Assembly (NCBI RefSeq): GCF_014697075.1 | Contig: NZ_JACJRE010000067.1 | Location: 1-35,812, forward strand | Length of the DNA: 35,812 nucleotides | Source of the DNA: Tolypothrix sp. FACHB-123 | Lineage (GTDB): Bacteria > Cyanobacteriota > Cyanobacteriia > Cyanobacteriales > Nostocaceae | Reading direction: 5' to 3' | Shown: positions 14,858-23,538 of the stretch, in pieces | Layout of the letters: every line of letters begins with the position of its first letter | Position numbering within the stretch: the stretch's first letter is position 1 | Notes under the pieces: model-generated | What the model was told of the DNA's origin: nothing | Database searches by the model: none | What the model saw: only the letters and a program-made list of their open reading frames with translations | Program-made: the position numbers and the translations under genes

Positions 14858-15256
14858 ATGAACAAGCGTTCTTCTGCTTCACTCGTCCGCACCAAAAGGC
14901 TGCAAGCACTATTCAGCCCCATTGAATACGAGATGATTCGCTCAAAGGCAGAAGACGCGAGTATGAGCTTGGCAGAATTAACAAGACGCTGTATGTTACT
15001 GCGACCAATCCCACCACCACCGCCACGACTAAGCCGGGTCACAGTAGCCACATACCTAGAACTTTCGCGCATTGGCAACAACATCAACCAACTGGCTAAA
15101 GCCACAAACACCGCCATCAAAATGCAACTGCCACCGCCAGCAGATCCAAAACTATTACTTGAACTACTAGAACTGTTGCAAAACTGCCAGCGAGAAATCG
15201 CCAATACCTTTATTGAAGAAGCAGACGAGGAAACAGATGATTGGCAACCAGACTAA
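14858..15256 (+). CDS. mobC: MobC-like relaxosome accessory protein, 132 aa
   Basis: The frame is open from 14651, but upstream codons translate structured oriT DNA, so I place the start at ATG 14858 (MNKRSSASLVRTKRLQALFS). The protein has a ribbon-helix-helix-like N-terminus (RTKRLQALFSPIEYEMIRSKAEDASMSLAELTRR) and a MobC signature (LSRIGNNINQLAKATN). Such proteins bind oriT and help the relaxase nick. The end overlaps the relaxase start by 20 bases, a classic mobC-relaxase coupling. The gene symbol rests on family likeness and position. Confidence 0.85.
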   Translation: MNKRSSASLVRTKRLQALFSPIEYEMIRSKAEDASMSLAELTRRCMLLRPIPPPPPRLSRVTVATYLELSRIGNNINQLAKATNTAIKMQLPPPADPKLLLELLELLQNCQREIANTFIEEADEETDDWQPD

Positions 15257-16406
15257 AGGGCGAGGATTTCGCGGACTCTTGGATTATCTGCAATCCCAAG
15301 AAAATGCCAAACTCATTGGTGGCAACATGGGCAGCAACAACGCTATAGCACTGGCCAGAGAATTCAAAATCTCCCGTCAACTAAACCCAGAAGCTGACCG
15401 AGTAGTGTACCACGCATCATTATCACTACCAGACAACGAGCAACTAGACGATGAAACCTGGAACGAAATCGCCAACCGCTATCTCGAAGAGATGGGCTTT
15501 GACAGCAACCAGTACGTAGTCTACAGACACCACAACACCCAACACGACCACATCCACATCTGCGCCAGCCGCATACGATTAGACAACGGCAAGATAGTTC
15601 ATGATAGCTGGGACTACAAACGCAGCGAAAGCGTCATTCGACAAATAGAGCGAGATTACGGCTTACAACCAACTTTAGGTAGCCACGAGAAATTATCGCG
15701 CAACCCAAGTATTGGGCAACAAAGACGGCTAGAGCGAGAACACAAAGAGTATTTAAAAGGCGATCGCGCAACGCCACAAGAACCACCCATTAAGCAACAA
15801 CTTCAAGAACTAATCGACCGCGCCACCGCAGACTCACCCACAATGCCGCAACTAATCGAGCGATTGCAAATACAAGGTGTAAAAGTTCGCCACGGAACTA
15901 CACGCAACGGCAAGAGTAAAGGCATCAGCTATTCAATGAAAGACCAGCAATTTAGCGGCACATCTTTGGGAGCAGCTTACACATTCCCCGGACTGCAAAA
16001 ACACAAGCGAGTTGATTACCAACCAAAACGGGACGACCAACGCATTATTTCACTGCTATTAAATCCAGCCAAACCCACACAAAAACTTTCACAAATTCAA
16101 GTCAATCAACATCAAGAACAACCCCAAGAGCAACCCGAACTTAACCCCTGGCAGCAGAAATATCAACAACTATCACTAGCACTAACTGCAACTGCATTGT
16201 CAGCTGACGACCGAGATAAAAAAATTATCTCCCACCTACTAGAGCAAGAAGAACCAACTGAAGACATCAAAGAAACTATCAAAAACGGTTCAATCCAACG
16301 CACCCAAGCAGAATTAGAAGAATTGCTCGACTTGGTAATAGATGAATTAGAAGAAGAACTTGAACAACAGCTAGAACAACCAAGACAGCGCGGATTAAGC
16401 CGATAA
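15237..16406 (+). CDS. mobA: MOB-P-like relaxase (mobilization nuclease), 389 aa
   Basis: I choose ATG 15237, preceded by GAGG; an upstream TTG at 15213 is less likely. The 389-residue protein shows relaxase motifs: GFRGLLDYLQ with candidate nucleophile Tyr17, GGNM, VVYHASLSLP, and the metal-binding triad HNTQHDHIHI (His103, His105, His107) followed by SRIRLDNG. It should nick oriT, bind the 5' end covalently and pilot the strand. The C-terminal third is Gln/Glu-rich and low in complexity. The gene lies between mobC and the coupling protein. The symbol is by function rather than a proven orthologue. Confidence 0.9.
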   Translation: MIGNQTKGRGFRGLLDYLQSQENAKLIGGNMGSNNAIALAREFKISRQLNPEADRVVYHASLSLPDNEQLDDETWNEIANRYLEEMGFDSNQYVVYRHHNTQHDHIHICASRIRLDNGKIVHDSWDYKRSESVIRQIERDYGLQPTLGSHEKLSRNPSIGQQRRLEREHKEYLKGDRATPQEPPIKQQLQELIDRATADSPTMPQLIERLQIQGVKVRHGTTRNGKSKGISYSMKDQQFSGTSLGAAYTFPGLQKHKRVDYQPKRDDQRIISLLLNPAKPTQKLSQIQVNQHQEQPQEQPELNPWQQKYQQLSLALTATALSADDRDKKIISHLLEQEEPTEDIKETIKNGSIQRTQAELEELLDLVIDELEEELEQQLEQPRQRGLSR

Positions 16407-16493
16407 CTCAACAGCATTCCGTTTACAACCATCAGGGACTGCATCACCAAAACAATGCAAACAAACTAATTTTGATTTAATCGGTAACAGCCA

Positions 16494-18074
16494 ATGTTTC
16501 ATCAAAATCATCAGCCCGACCCATCAGCCATGATTGGCTTGGGCATTGCATTTTTCTTTGGTGCTATAGCTTACGGCACAGCCAAATTCACCGGGCCTGT
16601 TTTCCCGATGATCCTGTGTGCCATCTATATATTATCTGGTGCCACCAGCAAAGAACTGGCATTGAAAATTGGTCTAGCAATTACTCTCCTCGAATTGCTC
16701 CTTACACCCATTACTGGCTGGCAGAACTTTTGGAGCTACAACCTCATCTTGGGCTTCGTCATAGCCGTGATTCCAGAAAGATTAGTAACCGGAGTTGTAC
16801 GCGGTTCTCAACTGCAAACACCGCAGCAACTACAGAAACAACTGCGGCACAAAGAACAATCGCTGATCAAGAAACAGCAGAAATCACCGCAGATACTACC
16901 CAGACTAGAAATCGCAGATATTCAACTACCAGACGATTTAGCACCATTATCATTTATGTTCTTGGGTTCTCCTGGCTCCGGCAAGACCCAAGCCATTTTG
17001 AAAATGCTTTCTATCATGCGCTCTCGCCCAGACTACCGCGTTATCTGCTTAGACCGCTCAGGCGAAATCTTAGAAAAATTTGGTGATGATAACACCCTCA
17101 TCTACAACCCCAGAGACAGCAGAACAATTCATTGGAGCCACCGCAGTGAAGGCATGGAATTTGAAACCATCGCCGCCGGTTTAATTCCTCCTTCTCCTGA
17201 AGGCAAAGACCCATTTTGGAATGAAGCTGCCAAAGGGCTATTGTCTGACTTATACGCCAAAACATCTACCAACGCCGAAGTCTGGGAGATGATAGCACTT
17301 AAACCCATACAAGAATTAAAAAATCTCCTCACTGGCACACTCAGCGCCACCTATTTAGAAGCCGAAAACACCGCCGCCGGCATTAAAAGTTCAGCCATTA
17401 ACTACCTGCGATTCTACAAAGTCCTTGCCGATCATCAAACCACAGCAGACTTTTCTTGGAGTCGCTGGGGCAGAGAAGATGACAATCGATGGATATTCCT
17501 GCCTATCTTTGAAAACGAAGCCGAACTGTTTAAACCCCTGTATACAATGGCATTTTCATTAATGCTCAGGGGACTGTTGAGCAATGAAAACCACCACATC
17601 AAAACTGTAATTTGCATTGACGAACTCTCAGCCCTGGGTAAGCTGGTCGGTTTAGAGCGCTTGCTAGCAGAAGGGCGGAAATTCTCCGGTATTGGAATGC
17701 TCGGTACTCAGCTGACAGGTCAAATCGCCAACATTTACGGCGAGTACGGAATGCAAACCATTCTCCAAGGTTGTTGCACCAAACTCATCCTCAATTGCCG
17801 CGACTATAGCACTGCGGAATTATGCTCCAGATTGATTGGCTCCCAGGAACGCTTAGAAACAACTCAGGGCAGAAGCGGTAACAGCTGGTTCAGCGAAACT
17901 CGCTCCGTTAACCAGCACATCCGCGAAACGAGCGCCGTATTGCCCAGTGAACTGCAAGGACTGCCACCCTTAGAAGGATATCTGTTAATTGCTGACGGTA
18001 CAAAACCTGCAAAAGTCAAAGTCACCCCAACAGCTTATCCTCTGAAAGCTTCAAGATTTGTGGATGCAATTTGA
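16494..18074 (+). CDS. TraD/VirD4-type coupling protein, 526 aa
   Basis: Residues ~10-98 hold about four hydrophobic segments (MIGLGIAFFFGAIAYG, FPMILCAIYILSG, LALKIGLAITLLELLL, YNLILGFVIAVI). A P-loop ATPase follows: Walker A GSPGSGKT at 158-165 and Walker B ICIDELSAL with Asp376/Glu377, then typical coupling-protein motifs (LLAEGRKFSGIGMLGTQ, GCCTKLILNCRD). It would link the relaxosome to a secretion channel and pump DNA. No VirB-type channel genes are on this plasmid, so it would need a helper. It follows the relaxase by 87 bases in the same direction. Confidence 0.88.
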   Translation: MFHQNHQPDPSAMIGLGIAFFFGAIAYGTAKFTGPVFPMILCAIYILSGATSKELALKIGLAITLLELLLTPITGWQNFWSYNLILGFVIAVIPERLVTGVVRGSQLQTPQQLQKQLRHKEQSLIKKQQKSPQILPRLEIADIQLPDDLAPLSFMFLGSPGSGKTQAILKMLSIMRSRPDYRVICLDRSGEILEKFGDDNTLIYNPRDSRTIHWSHRSEGMEFETIAAGLIPPSPEGKDPFWNEAAKGLLSDLYAKTSTNAEVWEMIALKPIQELKNLLTGTLSATYLEAENTAAGIKSSAINYLRFYKVLADHQTTADFSWSRWGREDDNRWIFLPIFENEAELFKPLYTMAFSLMLRGLLSNENHHIKTVICIDELSALGKLVGLERLLAEGRKFSGIGMLGTQLTGQIANIYGEYGMQTILQGCCTKLILNCRDYSTAELCSRLIGSQERLETTQGRSGNSWFSETRSVNQHIRETSAVLPSELQGLPPLEGYLLIADGTKPAKVKVTPTAYPLKASRFVDAI

Positions 18075-18093
18075 TAACTGAGAGGTGTAAACG

Positions 18094-18615
18094 ATGTTTA
18101 TTTCTCGTGCCCTGTTAGCCAAAGCTTGTATTCTGGGCTTACTCGTCGGATGGGTAACTGAACTGCCCAAAAATTACTTTAATTCCCGTCAATCCAAAAT
18201 CCAAAATTTATTGTCACAAACTGATAGCAAACACCAAGCCTCACCAGTAGTAAGAGCCAGCGCAGAAATTGATTTGCTAAGACTTGCTGATATCAGTTCC
18301 AATAATGAGGCGATCTCCATTTATCAGCAGATGCTCAAAGTTAATCCCAATTCTGCCAAAGCACATTTTCTCTTGGCTAAACTGCAATTATTTGGTTGGT
18401 ACTATCAAGCTCGAAACCAGCCTGTAGGCGCTGCACTTAAGCAGAATGGGTTGAAGCATTTAAAAACAGCCACATATTTGTACCAAAAGCGGGGAGATAC
18501 TGTAGCGGCGGCAAAGTTGGAGAAGATATACAGTCAGGTTCAAAAGGGGACGAACCCAGTGAATTGGGTATTTCCGGAATGGCGCTATGTTGATGTCAAG
18601 CTTTCAACGCAGTGA
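18094..18615 (+). CDS. Small membrane-anchored TPR-like protein, 173 aa
   Basis: The N-terminus has one hydrophobic segment (ALLAKACILGLLVGWVTEL) that could be a signal anchor. Residues ~60-155 have a TPR-like pattern (NEAISIYQQMLKVNPNSAKAHFLLAKLQLFG) followed by a second helical repeat (GLKHLKTATYLYQKRGDTVAAAKLEKI). It begins 19 bases after the coupling-protein stop with GAGG upstream, so it is probably the last gene of the mobilization operon. A periplasmic or membrane-side scaffold is a reasonable guess; no enzymatic motif is seen. Confidence 0.72.
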   Translation: MFISRALLAKACILGLLVGWVTELPKNYFNSRQSKIQNLLSQTDSKHQASPVVRASAEIDLLRLADISSNNEAISIYQQMLKVNPNSAKAHFLLAKLQLFGWYYQARNQPVGAALKQNGLKHLKTATYLYQKRGDTVAAAKLEKIYSQVQKGTNPVNWVFPEWRYVDVKLSTQ

Positions 18616-18629
18616 GAAGTAGGTTTAAG

Positions 18630-18663
18630 ATGGCATTGAGCCGAGATGCGCGACGTGAAAGTT
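18630..18663 (+). repeat. 34-bp direct repeat, copy 1
   Basis: The sequence beginning ATGGCATTGAGCCGAGATGC is identical over 34 bases to 19563-19596. It lies 15 bases after the TPR-like gene. Confidence 0.9.
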
Positions 18664-18907
18664 GTGTATTTCAGTTCAATATCTAATAAATTTTTGGTAT
18701 TAAAATTATAGTTTTTAGTGGTGTATCTTTGAAGTTTTTTACTTTCCGCACGCAAACTTTTCCTTTAAGTCACATACACTAAGACCCATAATGTGGTTTC
18801 AAAATTGCCTTGTTTGCGGTTTGAAGCGTTTATGTTTGCAGTTCGCTACAATTAGGCTAGTGGACTAGAGCTTATTTATCTGTTCAGTTTTTTGGTTCTG
18901 CTCAAAA
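18664..18907. other. Non-coding leader of the oxygenase cassette
   Basis: This AT-rich stretch carries one member (18752-18771) of the repeat family seen at 11860-12151. A promoter for the oxygenase gene is expected here but I cannot assign -35 and -10 boxes with confidence. Confidence 0.4.
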
Positions 18908-19591
18908 ATGGGTTCATTAAAATTGCAATCACTGTCAACTGAGGCAGTTCAGACTCTAAAAAAAGACGGTTTTATACGAGGTTCTCTCTCAACTAAATGT
19001 CAAGATACAGCAAGCCTTTGGTTAATTGAGCAGATGAACCTTTTAGGTCACTGTATGAGTTATTGTGACCAACCTCCAGTGATGAGTATCCGTCCGAAGC
19101 CTGGTTTTGGTCGTTCTTCATCTGGCGGAGACCTTAGATTACTTCCGCATACCGATCTTGCTTGGGCTGAAAGGCCACCTAAATATATTGGAATGTTCTG
19201 CATTCATCCTGGAGGAGGTAACGAGTACCAGACTATTTCTGATTCATTCAAAGCTTTAAATGCCCTCCCACAAGATGTCCTTGAACAGTTAAGAAGAAAT
19301 CCAATACATTTTCCTGCGCCAGAACATGTCAATAGTTCTGGATTCACTGGCGCAATACTAGATAGTGAACGTGTCCGAATAAATAGTCGCAATATTCGTG
19401 AGAATTGGTCTGACTCCGCTGAAGTTTTTCTTCGGGAATTGATTCGTATTGAGAAAGAAATTAAGTGTGAGCCTGGAGATTATTGGTTCATCGACAACAC
19501 TCGCTACTGTCATGGACGTTACGAGTTAAACCCTAATACCTCACGACATTTGCTACGAGTATATGGCATTGAGCCGAGATGCGCGACGTGA
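18908..19591 (+). CDS. TauD-like Fe(II)/2-oxoglutarate-dependent oxygenase, 227 aa
   Basis: The 227-residue protein has the metal-binding triad of the TauD/TfdA-type jelly-roll oxygenases: LLPHTDLAW (His81, Asp83), distal RYCHGRYEL (His202), and HLLRVYG with Arg217 in the 2-oxoglutarate-binding position. GDYWFIDNTRYCHGR is the usual strand before the distal His. It would hydroxylate an unknown small molecule or amino acid. The last nine codons (from ATGGCATTGAG in another frame) are formed by the second copy of a 34-bp direct repeat, so the native C-terminus may have been replaced. The start has no strong ribosome binding site. Confidence 0.82.
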   Translation: MGSLKLQSLSTEAVQTLKKDGFIRGSLSTKCQDTASLWLIEQMNLLGHCMSYCDQPPVMSIRPKPGFGRSSSGGDLRLLPHTDLAWAERPPKYIGMFCIHPGGGNEYQTISDSFKALNALPQDVLEQLRRNPIHFPAPEHVNSSGFTGAILDSERVRINSRNIRENWSDSAEVFLRELIRIEKEIKCEPGDYWFIDNTRYCHGRYELNPNTSRHLLRVYGIEPRCAT

Positions 19592-19596
19592 AAGTT
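19563..19596 (+). repeat. 34-bp direct repeat, copy 2
   Basis: This copy is identical to 18630-18663. It covers the last codons and stop (19589-19591) of the oxygenase gene plus five bases. Confidence 0.9.
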
Positions 19597-19660
19597 ACTT
19601 TTTCGCCTCAGAATTTTGCTTGTAACAGCCCATTTACCAATGACAAAATTAAGAAAAAAT

Positions 19661-20677
19661 TTATAAATCAATGCGCCCGTTATATTCTTGAGCAATGACC
19701 CAAAGAGCCTCAAATTGTTTTTTTAATCCATCTATAACTTGAGGATGTGAGGATATGATCATTCTTCCTGGTGTTTGTAAGTTTTCTAATCTCCCTGAGT
19801 AAGAGGGAAGCGAATCATTCTCAGCGATAAAAACTGTGAAGTCTTCTAGACGGTTTATTTCATCAGTTGAATTTGCCTCAGCTAATCTATTAGCTTGAGA
19901 CAAAGGTAAGTACCTAACTTTTACTCCAATTTTACGAAATTTATTCATCAAGTTGTACAGATCATCTGTTATATCTCCTCTCTCTAAAATAAAAATTCGC
20001 CTAATTTTGAATGAACTATTACTTCGGTTTTTAAGAATTGTCGCAGAGTTTAGATCAATCAGAGGATTTTTATCTTTTTGTATTCCAGCCCAGAATCCTT
20101 TCGACACATTACCAATATTTGTCGCAATAATTTCCTTGTTTTTACCTATGTAGAATGGGCCAGGATAATCATTTATCTCTCCAAATCTAATGACAAATTC
20201 GCGTTTTTGAAGAATTTGATGAGCTCTTTTAATAGCTCTTTTTGATTGGCAGGTAATTTTTTCGTCATTTAATATTTTAATTTCGGAATAATGTGCTAGG
20301 AATTCATGTAAAGTTGTTTCAATATCATCATCATTTAAAAAAAGTGAGAATCGATTCCATAACTGTATAAGATTTTTTTCGTTTTCACTAATTTCTCGAT
20401 AGAGCGACTTATATTTCTCAGAGATATGCTTTTCTAACTTCTCGAAATCGCTTTTTATATCTATTTCTAATTTAGTCATCCAAATGAGAAGTGTAAGGGG
20501 GAGCCATTGGGTAAAACTGTTTAAATATTTTTGTAGTTCGCCTTGATGTACCACTGGTTGATTGGAGAAGTAAATACTCAACAAGGTTACAGCGACAAGT
20601 GTTATAAGTTTAGACCAATCAGAAAAGAACTTGATAATATTCTTCTGTGTAAAGTATTTGTCAGTATTGTTAGTCAT
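19661..20677 (-). CDS. Two-helix membrane protein with unknown cytoplasmic domain, 338 aa
   Basis: Two hydrophobic segments lie near the N-terminus (WSKLITLVAVTLLSIYF at ~21-38 and FTQWLPLTLLIWMT at ~55-70), then a charged coiled-coil region (~72-115). The C-terminal domain (~215-335) alternates strands and helices: IRRIFILERGD, LYNLMNKFRKIGVKVRYLPL, DFTVFIAEND, GRMIISSHPQVIDGLKKQFEALW. This pattern resembles a phospholipase-D-like fold without the HKD catalytic motif, similar to regulatory domains in other bacterial signalling proteins. That is inference. The gene is AT-rich, has no clear ribosome binding site, and lies among conflict-type genes transcribed in the same direction. Confidence 0.7.
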   Translation of the reverse strand: MTNNTDKYFTQKNIIKFFSDWSKLITLVAVTLLSIYFSNQPVVHQGELQKYLNSFTQWLPLTLLIWMTKLEIDIKSDFEKLEKHISEKYKSLYREISENEKNLIQLWNRFSLFLNDDDIETTLHEFLAHYSEIKILNDEKITCQSKRAIKRAHQILQKREFVIRFGEINDYPGPFYIGKNKEIIATNIGNVSKGFWAGIQKDKNPLIDLNSATILKNRSNSSFKIRRIFILERGDITDDLYNLMNKFRKIGVKVRYLPLSQANRLAEANSTDEINRLEDFTVFIAENDSLPSYSGRLENLQTPGRMIISSHPQVIDGLKKQFEALWVIAQEYNGRIDL

Positions 20678-20989
20678 TTCTGGAAGAATTTATTTTCTGA
20701 TACTGTTGGTGAAATATATCTTAATACTTCAAAACCTAATTTTTTCGTGGGTTGAGTTGATGCAAGGAAACCTAACATCTCATAAAACAACGGGTTTATC
20801 GGATATTTCAAGGTTAAAAAATAATTCGCCAACAGCATTTACTGCTCATTTGACCCCTAAACCTGTGCTTTACTGGGAGCATCTGGTTTTGGCAGATAGA
20901 CTTTTTTAGGCAACCCATATAGTGGGTTTCTGGCACTCAATAATTATGTTTCTTCCAAAAGTGGATGCTCCCGCTTTACTATGGCGAGA
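20678..20989. other. Non-coding region with imperfect inverted repeats
   Basis: No gene is seen. An 18-base imperfect inverted repeat (20875-20892 against 20955-20972; 15 of 18 match, including GGGAGCATC/GATGCTCCC) encloses a small hairpin AACCCA/TGGGTT (20912-20917 and 20923-20928). It lies just downstream of the CHAT gene and could end its transcript. Confidence 0.45.
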
Positions 20990-23107
20990 TTAGCGACATG
21001 CATTGCGAGTAGGAACAAAACCAGCTTCTTCAATTATTGCTTGACCTTTGCCGGTTAACATTAAGTTGGCATAGGCTCTCCCTGCTTTCTCTTCAGGATT
21101 GCTCTCGCCTGGAAAGTCCTTAATAATAACAAATAAATTTCTGGTTAAAGGATAATCTCCTTTTTCAAAGGCTGCTATATTGATTTGATTCCGATTCTGG
21201 TTTCCACATAACTGAGGTGGAACGAGGTTACCTCTATAAGGGGCAATAAAATTATCTTGTTGACGCGCCAATGGCAAAGGGCGAATCCTACATTGAGGAA
21301 CAACTTCCGATGCTGAAGCGAAGTAAATGCCTCCCAAATTATTAGTTACTTGTTGCAACCCAATGGTTGTCGTCTTAACAAATTGAACGACTTGAGGATT
21401 AAGAGGTTCGCGTTCTAGAACATCGACATAAAAGTATTGCACAGTACCAGACTCTTCCAATGATCGTGAGTAGGGAATAATTGGCAAGTTGGGGCCACCG
21501 ACTTCCTGCCAGTTGCGAATCTTGCCTGTATAAATACCCTTGAGCTGAGCTTTCGTTAAACCAGGAATATTAAGACCACGATTTACCGCTACCACTACAG
21601 CGTCAATACCGATAGCAACTGAATCAAGAGGAAACCCCTGCGCTAGAGCTTTTTGGCGTTCATCGTCCTTGGGAGGACGAGAGGATTGACTAAAAGCTAG
21701 GTTTCCTTGTAGTAACTCCCCAATGCCCCAAACAGACCCACCACTTGAGGGAGGGGAAATATACTGCAAGTCAAACTCTGGTATTGTTTTCTTGATAGCA
21801 GAATCGACTGGTGAGGCTATAGGAATCCAACTGGTGCTACCACCGTAATTAAATTGTTGCTTTTGTGGGATATTTATAAAAAGTTTTGTACGAAAATCAC
21901 TAAAAGAACATATCGGTCTTTCAAGCAGCCACCAGTAGATTAGTGACAGAGAGATTGCACTAACCATCAGTCCAGCCATAGCTATTTTCCATTTTGGTAT
22001 CTTTTGAGGTGGCTTTTTAAAGCCTTCCCATGTCACAGGCTTTGCTACTGGATTCTGACAAATTATAGGTAACAAACTCACACCTGGAAATTTACTCTCT
22101 ATATCTGATAGTTCAGATAGCTTTTGCCGTGCTTCCCGGACAGAAGCATACAAAGATTTACCTTGAGAAAAAGGTTTTAGAAAATATCTCAAAAATTCTT
22201 GTGCAAACTGATCTGGTACAGGTTCTCTCATAACAATCATTTGCGGAATATGCAATTTTTCCATCTCAGTAGCTATTCCTAAACCATCACAAGAATTAAA
22301 AATTGCTAGTTGTAAACCGCCGTCTTTAATTACTTTTCTCAGAGTATGTTTTAACTCACTAAGCGCTACTTTCTCATTCTCATTGATATAAATAAAACCC
22401 TTGTCATCGTTATGACTATAACTATGCCCTGCAAAGAAAAGTATGTCCCAGTTTTCGTCCCAAAGCGTTTCAAAGTCGGGACGTTTAGGCGATTTAAGGA
22501 TACGGACATATGCACCTGCTTGGCGTAACTTTTCCAGTAACTCTCTGTCTTTATCAATATTGATGTCAGTACTACTACCAAAAATTGCTAAAATTTTTAC
22601 TATAGAATTTCTGTTAGGAGTAGTTTCTGGTAAACGATGATCTAGAGGGCTTATAGCAACAGCAGCGTTATCAAAATGTTCAAAAAAATCCCAACTTTCC
22701 CAAGGCAATTTACGTAACTTTGGATGTGCTGTCCGCACAATCACTCGAATTTCATCAGAGGAATTTAAACTTCTAAATAACTCTTGCTCAATGGGGCGAA
22801 ATTCGTTAGATTTCAGCCAGTTATTAATACTGTTCTTCAAATTTTCAAATAATTCACGACATTCTTCAGGAGAGGCTGGATTATCAGGGATTACTACTGG
22901 AGCGCGTCGATATTTCGTCTCTAACTTCTGGTAAATTTCCTGCCACTGGGTATAGTTTGAGGCCACAATCGAACCTGGAGGCAAACTGGCACGAATACGA
23001 ATCCGACCTTTATGATTACCCAGGCTATCGTCACTGATGTCAAGGATTACTGGAAAACCTGTTTCAAAGTCGCCCTCTTCCAGAGTTAGTTCAACCACCT
23101 TACTCAT
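20990..23107 (-). CDS. CHAT caspase-like protease fused by a membrane helix to a PstS-like binding domain
   Basis: The 705-residue protein starts at ATG 23107 with AGGAGT upstream. Residues 1-~130 are the N-terminal region common in cyanobacterial CHAT proteins (EGDFETGFPV). Residues ~165-350 are a CHAT peptidase: FFAGHSYS with His228 and IFNSCDGLG with Cys273 form the dyad. A single membrane helix follows at ~374-397 (IAMAGLMVSAISLSLIYWW). Residues ~400-705 resemble the periplasmic phosphate-binding protein PstS: FNYGGSTSW, SSRPPKDDE, VAIGIDAVVVAVN, LTKAQLKGIYTGKIRNW, PYSRSLEESGT. The expected topology is protease inside and binding domain in the periplasm, a one-chain sensor-protease. Ligand and target are unknown. 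Confidence 0.88.
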   Translation of the reverse strand: MSKVVELTLEEGDFETGFPVILDISDDSLGNHKGRIRIRASLPPGSIVASNYTQWQEIYQKLETKYRRAPVVIPDNPASPEECRELFENLKNSINNWLKSNEFRPIEQELFRSLNSSDEIRVIVRTAHPKLRKLPWESWDFFEHFDNAAVAISPLDHRLPETTPNRNSIVKILAIFGSSTDINIDKDRELLEKLRQAGAYVRILKSPKRPDFETLWDENWDILFFAGHSYSHNDDKGFIYINENEKVALSELKHTLRKVIKDGGLQLAIFNSCDGLGIATEMEKLHIPQMIVMREPVPDQFAQEFLRYFLKPFSQGKSLYASVREARQKLSELSDIESKFPGVSLLPIICQNPVAKPVTWEGFKKPPQKIPKWKIAMAGLMVSAISLSLIYWWLLERPICSFSDFRTKLFINIPQKQQFNYGGSTSWIPIASPVDSAIKKTIPEFDLQYISPPSSGGSVWGIGELLQGNLAFSQSSRPPKDDERQKALAQGFPLDSVAIGIDAVVVAVNRGLNIPGLTKAQLKGIYTGKIRNWQEVGGPNLPIIPYSRSLEESGTVQYFYVDVLEREPLNPQVVQFVKTTTIGLQQVTNNLGGIYFASASEVVPQCRIRPLPLARQQDNFIAPYRGNLVPPQLCGNQNRNQINIAAFEKGDYPLTRNLFVIIKDFPGESNPEEKAGRAYANLMLTGKGQAIIEEAGFVPTRNACR

Positions 23108-23538
23108 AGTAGTACTCCTGCAAGTATTTGTTTTAGTCTTCTTATATCAAATAAGGAAAAGAGAAATTCGTGAAATCGACTTCTAACAATGCTTTGGTAA
23201 TAGTGCTAACAAGATTGGTAGTACAATTCGACAGTATTAGGAAATTAAAAATGTAGTTCATTGGACATTTGATGTCACTTTCCATGAGGATCAATGTCGA
23301 ATTCGTTCTCTGCACATCTCACAGAATTTTGCTTTGCGACATCGTATTGCCCTTAAGTCTTAGAGTGAGAAACATCTTTTTGTCGGAGTATTGGATAAAA
23401 GTCACAGCGAGTCGCTAGGAATAATCAGTAGATGGTTTCTGTATTGGTTGCGGCTCTTCCAAACTCATACTCTCTACCATAATCCTTCTGTAAAAGGAGT
23501 TTGAGACGCGATAACTCAGCAAATTGAATAAAGCGTCG
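23108..23538. other. Gap between the CHAT and PIN-DUF1822 genes holding a transposase relic
   Basis: These 431 bases lie between two same-strand genes of probably one locus. The only recognisable content is the decayed ISAs1-type fragment on the plus strand. Confidence 0.6.
23259..23363 (+). pseudogene. ISAs1-family transposase, C-terminal relic
   Basis: Plus-strand translation from 23259 reads HWTFDVTFHEDQCRIRS, then HISQNFALRHRIAL and a stop at 23361-23363. This matches the conserved ISAs1-family C-terminal block (HWxLDVTFxEDxxRIRxxxAxxNFAxLRRxAL) including the acidic residue of the DDE triad. The upstream part and the tail are lost or frame-broken, so only a short relic remains. Confidence 0.72.

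Noticed and set aside
14623-15204. Minus-strand 193-codon frame opposite mobC
   Set aside because: It is antisense to the well-supported mobC gene and the oriT region; low-complexity Ser/Gly runs come from the opposite strand.
20875-20972. Miniature transposon from the 18-base imperfect inverted repeat
   Set aside because: The arms are short with three mismatches and there is no target duplication; a terminator-like structure is equally likely.
23259-23363. Functional insertion sequence
   Set aside because: Only the C-terminal ~35 codons of the transposase remain and no inverted repeats were found around them.
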